DNA of 46,942 nt from an archaeon (lineage in GTDB: Archaea; Thermoproteota; Nitrososphaeria; Nitrososphaerales; JACAEJ01), in assembly GCA_024256285.1 (NCBI GenBank), contig JACGUG010000005.1, positions 1 through 46,942 on the forward strand, read 5' to 3'. The position numbers were made by a program, and so were the translations under genes. The notes below the pieces were generated by a model, which worked only from the letters and a program-made list of their open reading frames with translations, ran no database searches and was not told where the DNA came from. Shown in pieces: positions 40,289-46,942 of this stretch (position 1 is its first letter; each line of letters starts with the position of its first letter).

Positions 40289-41551
40289 TTAGGGTTTTAA
40301 CTTTTTGCAGATAAAAGGTACAAGCATCTCATCTTCAGACAACCCACCATGAGAACCCTTCATGAACCCTTTTCCAGACCCCCTTGCGTAATAAGAAAAG
40401 GAGTAGTTTGCATATGGGACCATTATCAGGTCGCCTACTCTATCATGTATTCTTTCCTTACATGACATCGATACAGTACCGAAGAGTCCCTCTTCGATTG
40501 CTTTGCTAGAGTCCAATAAGAGTAATTTATCTTTAAGCTTGCTATCGATATACTCCTTGGCTTTATCGATCTCCTCAGGTTCGACGTAAAGGAATATCGC
40601 CCTTGAGTCGCCAGTCGGCGGAATCCAGAGCTTATTCATAAGTTCAGGGTGATCTGAAGCGAAGATGGTGGTCTCCTCAAAGACTTCTGATTGACCATGG
40701 TCAGCCGTGATCATCAACAGAGTCTCCTTTGCTATATCTGGTTTCAACTTGTCTAAGAATTCGGTCTTGTAAGAGTAAAGAAAACTTCCAAGTTCCGCTA
40801 AAGCCTCTTCAGAACGAGGACCGTATATGTGGCACATGGTATCTACTAAGCCCCAATACACGTAAGTATAGGTCTCTGTACCGATTTCGCTTTCTAATAG
40901 CTTTCTGAGGGTTACAAATAGGTCTGAAGAGTTCATGTAATTAGAAACTGTAGCACCAGTGTGATGCATTCTAGATAGTCCTGTGTCTGCATACCTATTG
41001 ATCACATAGGACTTGATCCCTTTCTCATTGAGTATATCATGAATGTTTTTGATTCCAAGAAATTCCCTTGGGTCGAACCCCTTCAATAATGTCTCCCATC
41101 TGTAATCGTAGGTAGGAGTAAAGCTGACCATGTTGGCGACCAGTCCATACTCTTTTACGTACATGGTGTAACCTATTATGCCATGCTCTTGGGGCGTTGC
41201 ACCAGTGTTGAGTGTAGTTAGAGCAGTGGTCGATGTAGATGGGAAAGTCGAAGTTAGGGGGATCATGCTACCATCCATCAAAATTTTGGAGATAGGCTCG
41301 TTGGAATGGCTAAAAAATTGTTTGTAACCCATCGAATCGACTACTAGTAGCACGACTTTACGTATGCCATCCAGATGCTCCTTGATGATACGCTTAGGTA
41401 TACTCTTACATCCTTGTAAATTTGCTTTGAAGATCGATAGGATTGTTGGAGGTATATTTGCTATAGAGTATCCTTCATAACATGGTGTAACGAAATTCTC
41501 TAGTTTGCTCTTACTTTTTATCTCTCTTTCGACTTCCTCTGCTAAAGACAA
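40289..41551 (-). CDS. Alkaline-phosphatase-superfamily phosphodiesterase/pyrophosphatase
   Basis: A 420-residue metal-dependent hydrolase resembling nucleotide pyrophosphatase/phosphodiesterases. LLVVDSMGYKQF supplies the first metal Asp. TFPSTSTTALTTLNTG holds the nucleophilic Thr or Ser. MITADHGQSEVF supplies Asp and His ligands, and GSHGGLSEDEMLVPF another His. There is no signal peptide, so it is probably cytoplasmic. It is about 60 nt downstream of gltX and on the same strand, perhaps in that operon. The substrate is unknown. Confidence 0.82.
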   Translation of the reverse strand: MSLAEEVEREIKSKSKLENFVTPCYEGYSIANIPPTILSIFKANLQGCKSIPKRIIKEHLDGIRKVVLLVVDSMGYKQFFSHSNEPISKILMDGSMIPLTSTFPSTSTTALTTLNTGATPQEHGIIGYTMYVKEYGLVANMVSFTPTYDYRWETLLKGFDPREFLGIKNIHDILNEKGIKSYVINRYADTGLSRMHHTGATVSNYMNSSDLFVTLRKLLESEIGTETYTYVYWGLVDTMCHIYGPRSEEALAELGSFLYSYKTEFLDKLKPDIAKETLLMITADHGQSEVFEETTIFASDHPELMNKLWIPPTGDSRAIFLYVEPEEIDKAKEYIDSKLKDKLLLLDSSKAIEEGLFGTVSMSCKERIHDRVGDLIMVPYANYSFSYYARGSGKGFMKGSHGGLSEDEMLVPFICKKLKP

Positions 41552-41614
41552 GTCTATTCCACTGATATCTTTGAAGTTTTATTACTTACTTCTTTAACTT
41601 TGTTGCTATCCTCC

Positions 41615-43378
41615 TTATCTTGATGTGAAGTAGATGACTACCCCACCATCAATCTTTGCGTCTATGCGCCCAAAGCCTGCCCTCTCCAATTGCACCAAGG
41701 AATCAACAGGCTCTTCTACAAGGTTTTTTTCTGCCAACCCTTCGACCTTTTCTCCTGTAGGCATGATTAGGGTCGTCTCGATCAGACCTTCTGTAGGAAG
41801 CCAATGAATTATAGGTGCTTCATTTAATTTTGCCTTTCTAACAGACAGTCCCTTAAACTCCGCCTTAAGATGGCTACCCTCAAACTTTACACTACCGATA
41901 TTCATGAGCCCCATCAACCTAACTGTTGGTCTCGACAATAGCTGCTCAACATCTGATCTTGACACGTAGACTACTGCGACCCCCTTCTTCTGTGAAACTC
42001 TGAGTTCTCTATACCCTCTCGATCTATCGTCAGGATGCTTCAGTAAGCTTGCTTTCATGTCCTCTTTAACCCCATGAATATGAAGCTCGATCTTGTCAAA
42101 GATGGCGAAGTACCTAGATGCAATCTTATCTATGATCTGCTTGTTATGAGCGTAGAGATTCGACCAACTTATCGTCACATCTACTGGCTTGATCCCAACA
42201 TCGTATATCAGCTTACGAATAGCATCTGGTTGGATGCCTCTACGCTTAAGAGCCAAGAAAGTTGCCAGTCTAGGATCGTCAAAACCTTTATACAACCCAT
42301 CCTCTACCCCTCGAATTATCTTAGACTTGCTCAAAACAGCCCCCTCTATCTTCAGCCTTCCATAATGGATCGCTATTGGGTACTCCCAATTTAAGTACTC
42401 ATACATATACTTCTGCCTGACCGTGTTGGTAAGATGCTCCTTTCCCCGAATGATGTGAGTGATGCCCATGAGGTGATCATCGATACCGGTTGAGAAGTTG
42501 TATAGTGGCCACACATGGTACTTTGATCCAACTCTTGGGTGAGGGTACTTTGATGTATCGATAATTCGTAAAGCGGGCCAGTCTCTCACAGCAGGGTTTG
42601 GGTGGCTAAGGTCGGTCTTAACTCTGACTATGGCTTGCCCCTCTTTATACTCTCCATCCAGCATCTTCTTCCATCTAACCATCTGCTCCTCTATGGCTAA
42701 ATCTCTACATGGGCAGGCTCTACCCGAAGTTATGTAGCCATGAAATGCAGGCGGGTCACAAGTGCAGACGTAAGCCCCATTAACTCGGATTAAATTCTCT
42801 GCAATCTCATAATATATATGGAGTCTATCACTCTGAATGAACTCCTCGTCCCATTCACATCCTAACCATTTTAGGTCTTCCCTTATCAAGTTGTAAAATA
42901 CCAAGGATGCCTTCTTTAGCCTTGGGTCCGTATCCTCGAACCTGAGGATGAACTTCCCCCCATATTCTCTAGCGTAATCGTGGGAGAGGATCATTGCACG
43001 GGCTGAGCCCAAGTGAAGCACACAGTCTGGGTTCGGTGAAAATCTGGTAACTATCTTGGAGTACTTTTCAGCCCTTGGGAGGGGAGGTAGTTTTTTCTCT
43101 TCAACTTTAACTTTAGGAACTTCGATGATAGCATCGGGAAAATTCGATTTAAGCATGGAGAGTTGCTCATCTTGACTGAGTCGGTTGACTTCATCTGCTA
43201 CACCTTTCACAACAGAGTATAGATCCTTTACAAGATCCTTTAGATCTGGCCTTTCACCTATCACCTTCCCTAAGACTGCACCTACTTGGCACCTTCCATC
43301 ATGCTTGTAGGCATTCAGAAGGGCGTGTTTGAAGATCGTACGACGGACATCGGACTGAATCTCTACCAAATATACCAA
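41615..43378 (-). CDS. gltX: Glutamyl-tRNA synthetase, archaeal type
   Basis: A 587-residue class I synthetase. An N-terminal helical domain (about residues 1-105) is followed by FSPNPDCVLHLGSARA (HIGH-type motif), FRFEDTDPR-like LRFEDTDPRLKK, and GAVLSKSKI (KMSKS-type motif). The insertion YVCTCDPPAFHGY with CPC resembles a zinc-binding Cys cluster. The C-terminal beta-barrel domains indicate the archaeal/eukaryotic GlnRS-like form, normally non-discriminating when Gln-tRNA is made by GatDE. It lies about 50 nt downstream of idsA and is probably the tail of the mevalonate operon. Confidence 0.95.
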   Translation of the reverse strand: MVYLVEIQSDVRRTIFKHALLNAYKHDGRCQVGAVLGKVIGERPDLKDLVKDLYSVVKGVADEVNRLSQDEQLSMLKSNFPDAIIEVPKVKVEEKKLPPLPRAEKYSKIVTRFSPNPDCVLHLGSARAMILSHDYAREYGGKFILRFEDTDPRLKKASLVFYNLIREDLKWLGCEWDEEFIQSDRLHIYYEIAENLIRVNGAYVCTCDPPAFHGYITSGRACPCRDLAIEEQMVRWKKMLDGEYKEGQAIVRVKTDLSHPNPAVRDWPALRIIDTSKYPHPRVGSKYHVWPLYNFSTGIDDHLMGITHIIRGKEHLTNTVRQKYMYEYLNWEYPIAIHYGRLKIEGAVLSKSKIIRGVEDGLYKGFDDPRLATFLALKRRGIQPDAIRKLIYDVGIKPVDVTISWSNLYAHNKQIIDKIASRYFAIFDKIELHIHGVKEDMKASLLKHPDDRSRGYRELRVSQKKGVAVVYVSRSDVEQLLSRPTVRLMGLMNIGSVKFEGSHLKAEFKGLSVRKAKLNEAPIIHWLPTEGLIETTLIMPTGEKVEGLAEKNLVEEPVDSLVQLERAGFGRIDAKIDGGVVIYFTSR

Positions 43379-43425
43379 CTTTAATTCAAGAATTTATGTT
43401 AAATATTTTAATCTCGATCTTACGA

Positions 43426-44430
43426 TCACAGGTTTCGAGTTACTATAAAGTGAGTTAGTTCTGACAATGCCTTCTTTGAAGGTGAATCAGGGTATCTTTT
43501 AAGAATCGATAGCGCCCTATCGGCATAAAATTGGGCTTCACTCCTTACCTTGCCGACTGCCCCAGTCTTGGATATTATGGTCAATGCCTCATCCATCTCC
43601 TCTTGTTTAACTTCTCTCTTTCCAAAGACTTTTTGAATCCCGAGCTTATCGTCATCAGTTGCAAGTCTGATGGCTAAAGATATGACATAAGTCTTCTTCC
43701 CCTCTCTAAGATCGCTCCCTACAGGTTTACCAGTCACCTTAGGGTCTCCCACAACGCCCAAGGCATCGTCTATCAACTGAAAGGCTATGCCAATACACCT
43801 TCCAAAGTTGGCCATCGCTCTCTCATCATCTTTTCTCGCACCTCCAACTATACTACCGACTCTACAAGCAGTCTCAAAGAGGGACGCAGTCTTCTCTCGG
43901 ATCATATCGAAGTAAGTTCTTACAGAGTAGAAGCGTTGTTCTGAAGACATCTTTAGGTCCCTGACCTGCCCCTCACAGACTTTGATGGACGATCTGATCA
44001 TCAACTCCAATACCCTGATAATGGTGCTCTCTTTCATATTCATTTCTTGCATCCCCGATACTATAGACTCGAAGACTTTAGCGAATAAGAGATCGCCGGC
44101 AACTATGGCAAGAGGTACACCATATTTGGCATGTACTGTAGGAGCACCATGGCGTATTAAATCACGGTCCATTATGTCATCATGTACCAAAGTGAAGTTA
44201 TGGAGGAGTTCGAGAGCAGCAGCAGCTGGCATAGCCTTCTTTACATCACTGTCAAAGATTTCACAAGACTTTATGACGAGAAAAGGTCTTAACCTCTTTC
44301 CTCCCGTCCTTATCAAGTGTGATGAGGCCTCGTATAAAAACCTTGGCTTGCCCTTCAATAATGAGAGAACGTATCTGTCGACTTCTGATGCTGTTGCTTC
44401 TAATTGTTCCATTAAGCTCATACAATTCAC
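43426..44430 (-). CDS. idsA: Geranylgeranyl diphosphate synthase
   Basis: A 334-residue prenyl synthase making the C20 precursor of archaeal lipids. GGKRLRPF binds IPP, and the first Asp-rich motif LVHDDIMDRD spans Asp84-88, preceded by Phe79 five places earlier, the aromatic size gate of archaeal GGPP synthases. The second motif is QLIDDALGVVGD, the usual archaeal DDxxG form, followed by GKPVGSDLREGKKT. The start is GTG 44430, overlapping the idi2 stop by 4 nt (GTGA). It ends the core mevalonate operon. Confidence 0.94.
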   Translation of the reverse strand: MNCMSLMEQLEATASEVDRYVLSLLKGKPRFLYEASSHLIRTGGKRLRPFLVIKSCEIFDSDVKKAMPAAAALELLHNFTLVHDDIMDRDLIRHGAPTVHAKYGVPLAIVAGDLLFAKVFESIVSGMQEMNMKESTIIRVLELMIRSSIKVCEGQVRDLKMSSEQRFYSVRTYFDMIREKTASLFETACRVGSIVGGARKDDERAMANFGRCIGIAFQLIDDALGVVGDPKVTGKPVGSDLREGKKTYVISLAIRLATDDDKLGIQKVFGKREVKQEEMDEALTIISKTGAVGKVRSEAQFYADRALSILKRYPDSPSKKALSELTHFIVTRNL

Positions 44431-45491
44431 TCAACTATCTTCCATTCAGCCAACTTTCCTGTAATCACGTATCTTTCCCGCTTCATGGCTTGTACGTTGC
44501 TACAACCGACTGCGAACATGGCTGTCTTCAACTCGTAGATGACTTTTTTCAGGAAAGAAACTATCGCGTCTTTAGAGACAGTTGCAGGCTTTAACAAAGG
44601 TAGAGCCATGCCTGCCAGACTTGCTCCCAGAACCAAGCTCTTGGCTATATCCAGTCCTGTTCTTATCCCGCCAGATGCGATTATAGGTATCTTGACAGAC
44701 TTCTTCGTCTCTATTAGGCTTACAGCCGTTGGTATGCCCCAATCCCAGAAGAGTTGCCCAAGCTCAGACCTTTTTTTATCCCCTAAAGCCAAGGCTCTAT
44801 AGTGCTCCACAGCAGACCAGCTCGTCCCTCCAGCTCCTGAGATATTTATCGCTGAAACTCCGGCCATCTCCAACTTGATAGCTACCTCTTTAGAGATCCC
44901 AAATCCTACCTCCTTGACTATCACAGGTATATCCAATTGAGTTGTCAGTTCGTGAATCTTGTTGATGACACCTTCGTACTGTGGCTCTCCTCCAACCTGC
45001 ACAACTTCTTGCAAGGGGTTTAAGTGAATCACAAATGCATTCGCTCCTATCATATCGATACACTTCTTTGCCTCTTCTTTGCTGAACCCTTTTACAAGTT
45101 GAGAAGCGCCTATATTCGAAGCCAAGAATATGTCTGGAGCCCTCTTTCTGACTATGGAGTAGGTCTCGGCCAAGGATGGAGAGGAGAGGCCTGCCCTTTG
45201 ACTACCAACGACCATGCCTATCTTAAGCTCTTCAGCGGCTAAAGCCAGATTCTCGTTTATCTTTAATGATGTTGGAGACCCACCGATCATGGCATCTATC
45301 AATATCGGTGCTGAAAATTTATGGTTGAGAAATACTGTCGATGTGTCTATAGAATCAAAATTCAGATCAGGGAGAGCGTTATGAATCAAATGGACACATT
45401 CGAAGAGGGTAGTGGATGTCTTTGCCTCTACCTCTTTCCCCAGACAGATGTCTACATGATCGGCTTTTCTCTTGATCAATTCTTCATCCAA
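44427..45491 (-). CDS. fni: Isopentenyl-diphosphate delta-isomerase, type II (FMN)
   Basis: A 354-residue FMN enzyme interconverting IPP and DMAPP. Family blocks are RKADHVDIC at the N-terminus, ILIDAMIGGSP, VVGSQRAGL, NIGASQLV, HLNPLQEVVQ (catalytic Gln), VIVKEVGFGISK, INISGAGGTSW, and IIASGGIRTGLDIAKSLVLGA for FMN phosphate binding. The length is typical. It overlaps ipk by 8 nt upstream and idsA by 4 nt downstream. Confidence 0.95.
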   Translation of the reverse strand: MDEELIKRKADHVDICLGKEVEAKTSTTLFECVHLIHNALPDLNFDSIDTSTVFLNHKFSAPILIDAMIGGSPTSLKINENLALAAEELKIGMVVGSQRAGLSSPSLAETYSIVRKRAPDIFLASNIGASQLVKGFSKEEAKKCIDMIGANAFVIHLNPLQEVVQVGGEPQYEGVINKIHELTTQLDIPVIVKEVGFGISKEVAIKLEMAGVSAINISGAGGTSWSAVEHYRALALGDKKRSELGQLFWDWGIPTAVSLIETKKSVKIPIIASGGIRTGLDIAKSLVLGASLAGMALPLLKPATVSKDAIVSFLKKVIYELKTAMFAVGCSNVQAMKRERYVITGKLAEWKIVE

Positions 45492-46236
45492 TTCGATCCC
45501 CCCTTACCAAAGTGCCCTTTGTCTGCTCACCCTTCAACGCTCTGACGATCCTTTCTGAATCTCTACCGCTTACGAAGATGACATCTACCCCGCTCTCTGC
45601 TATCTTCATGGCTTCTTTTATCTTGAGCTTCATTCCTCCAGTTACATCCATGTCTGTACTCTTGAGCTTGATCTTTGTTAAATCTTCTGGCTTCAGCTCT
45701 TCTATGAGCGATTCTGGCTGATTCAGATCTTCAAATATTCCATCTACATTTAAAAGGAAGACCGCCCTTGTAGGCCTTAGAGTTTCTGAGAGCATCCTTG
45801 TGATCTCATCTCCTGATAGCACATAAAAACCTCCTCTTTTTGGAAGGACATCACCATAAGTTATAGGCGTTAAGCCGTAATCGATTAAGGAGAAGAAGAC
45901 CCTTCTCTGTGATTCGACTGAGTATCCTACAAAGTTGGATGGTGGTAAAGGATAGGGATTCATCCCGTGCCTGTCTAAACTGTTCAAGATCTTAAGGTCG
46001 AGCTTCAGCATGGCCAATCTGGTCTTGGCTACCCCTTCAGCTGACACCCTTGATGGTTTGAGCTTTAAGCCGTACTTCTCAGCAAAATAGTGCCCAAAAG
46101 ACCCCCCGCCATGAACCAAGACGAGAGGCAGATCTGATTTTGAAAGGGCGTTGCTTACTATATCTAATGCCTCTAAATTTATTGAGAGAGGTTTATCTTT
46201 GTGGGTGATCAGAGACCCCCCCAGTTTCACTATCAC
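45484..46236 (-). CDS. ipk: Isopentenyl phosphate kinase
   Basis: An amino-acid-kinase-fold enzyme phosphorylating isopentenyl phosphate to IPP, the hallmark of the modified archaeal mevalonate pathway. VKLGGSLITHKDKP binds ATP, and LVLVHGGGSFGHYFAEKYG carries the catalytic His (position 49 from the chosen start). GDVLPKR, VLSGDEITRML and DVTGGMKLKIKEA follow. The frame opens at ATG 46272, but GTG 46236 overlaps the mvk stop as GTGA, the usual coupling, and starts directly at the first beta strand. This gives 250 residues. Confidence 0.92.
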   Translation of the reverse strand: MIVKLGGSLITHKDKPLSINLEALDIVSNALSKSDLPLVLVHGGGSFGHYFAEKYGLKLKPSRVSAEGVAKTRLAMLKLDLKILNSLDRHGMNPYPLPPSNFVGYSVESQRRVFFSLIDYGLTPITYGDVLPKRGGFYVLSGDEITRMLSETLRPTRAVFLLNVDGIFEDLNQPESLIEELKPEDLTKIKLKSTDMDVTGGMKLKIKEAMKIAESGVDVIFVSGRDSERIVRALKGEQTKGTLVRGDRIG

Positions 46237-46942
46237 CAGCTCTCTTCCTTCCAAACTTCGACACCCTTGCAAGGTATTTTGACGATGGATGTATTCACAT
46301 CCTTCTTTTTTAGGTGCTCGGCTGCAATTCTAGCCTCGCCAGATTTAGGTAAAGCTATGATGCATCCACCCCCACCAGCCCCAGTGAGCTTCGCTCCAAT
46401 ACAACCTGCTTCGAGGGCCTTCTCAACCATATAGTCCAACTCTTCTATCGATGCTCCCATCTGGTTTAAAACTACATGAAAAAAGTTCATTATAGAGCCC
46501 AGAGTGGTAAGATCGTTCTTAGCCAAAGCATCTGTTGCTGTCTCTGTAAGGCAACTGGAGGACGAGACCAAAGAGGCGAAGATGTTGGGGTACAACTGCT
46601 TCATCTCGGAGAATTTGGCAACCATCTTAGATGTCTGGCGCTCGATCCCACTGTATCCTACAAGAAATTCTACATCTTTGTCCAGTTCTATTAGCTTGAC
46701 TCTCTCTCCTATCTTAAATAAGATGACTCCGCCATAAACTGCGACATTTACATCTATACCCGATGGCTTGCCATGAGTAATCCTTTCCGATACAGTAGCC
46801 AAATTTACTATCTCCTCTGGAGACAGATCATGACCAAGGGCTGAGGATGTAGCAGCAACTGTTGCTACAGCTACTGCGCTAGATGAACCAAGACCTGAAG
46901 AGACGGGTATATCCGAATTTATTTCTACCTTGACCCCTCTTT
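46233..46942 (-). CDS. mvk: Mevalonate kinase, partial at the window edge
   Basis: The C-terminal 235 or so codons of a GHMP kinase that phosphorylates mevalonate. The frame runs unbroken to the end of the window. It includes VEINSDIPVSSGLGSSSAVAVA (ATP loop), ERITHGKPSGIDVNVAVYGG with the catalytic Asp, and KLTGAGGGGCIIAL near the C-terminus. The 5' end lies beyond 46942. It heads the visible mvk-ipk-idi2-idsA operon; in related archaea rps2, eno and rpoK or rpoN often lie just upstream, a prediction for the adjacent sequence. Confidence 0.93.
   Translation of the reverse strand, partial: RGVKVEINSDIPVSSGLGSSSAVAVATVAATSSALGHDLSPEEIVNLATVSERITHGKPSGIDVNVAVYGGVILFKIGERVKLIELDKDVEFLVGYSGIERQTSKMVAKFSEMKQLYPNIFASLVSSSSCLTETATDALAKNDLTTLGSIMNFFHVVLNQMGASIEELDYMVEKALEAGCIGAKLTGAGGGGCIIALPKSGEARIAAEHLKKKDVNTSIVKIPCKGVEVWKEESW

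Noticed and set aside
1-46942. CRISPR arrays, insertion sequences, integrases and prophage genes.
   Set aside because: No regularly spaced repeats, transposase or integrase motifs, or phage structural proteins were seen on either strand.

Overview
The window is a compact, mostly colinear piece of an archaeal chromosome of moderate GC. Archaeal markers include RpoP, ribosomal proteins L7Ae, S28e and L24e, an archaeal-type GlyRS and GluRS, a HerA/NurA pair, ether-lipid enzymes (geranylgeranyl reductase, prenyl synthases, a tetraether-synthase-like radical SAM protein), isopentenyl phosphate kinase, and two tRNA genes that appear to carry introns. O-phosphoseryl-tRNA synthetase (SepRS) next to tRNA-Cys shows the tRNA-dependent route to cysteine, known from methanogens, Archaeoglobi and some uncultivated lineages. 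With a headless complex I-like oxidoreductase, this fits an uncultivated anaerobic archaeon, perhaps a TACK lineage such as Bathyarchaeia. That placement is an inference with low confidence. I see no CRISPR array, insertion sequence or prophage.

Layout. 0.1-3.0 kb: a DegT aminotransferase, a DPM1-like glycosyltransferase, rpoP, and the collapsed remains of the HMG-CoA synthase-thiolase-DUF35 operon. 3.1-5.8 kb: an uncharacterised TIM-barrel-like protein, then an AT-rich stretch with a quinone-reductase-like MDR protein and a probably frameshifted small gene. 5.9-12.3 kb: glyS converging on a leftward group (nurA, herA, a frameshifted HTH regulator, DUF92), with a divergent wHTH-like gene behind an inverted repeat. 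12.3-18.4 kb: membrane and zinc-ribbon proteins, a B12-type radical SAM protein, tRNA-Arg(CCT), an HDAC-fold deacetylase and an HPr-kinase-like protein. 18.5-29.9 kb: geranylgeranyl reductase and a divergent complex I-like locus (leftward A-B-C-D-H-I; rightward J-J-K-N-L-M) around a shared promoter region. 29.9-34.3 kb: a second prenyl synthase, sepS, tRNA-Cys(GCA) and a tes-like gene. 34.3-40.2 kb: ndk-rpl24e-rps28e, separated from rpl7ae by glnA, an LsrF-like aldolase/MDR pair and a flavin reductase. 40.3 kb to the end: a phosphodiesterase, gltX, and the operon mvk-ipk-idi2-idsA.

The main theme is membrane-lipid synthesis. Mevalonate kinase, IPK, type II IDI and GGPP synthase make the C20 chain. 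Geranylgeranyl reductase saturates it, and the Tes-like protein probably joins chains into tetraethers. The intact lower mevalonate genes contrast with the wrecked upper-pathway operon at 2.4-3.0 kb. The most notable observations are that deletion remnant, tRNA-Arg with two non-canonical 13-nt insertions, SepRS beside its tRNA, the divergent headless complex I with an inverted repeat between back-to-back promoters, and several single-base indels that may be sequencing errors.
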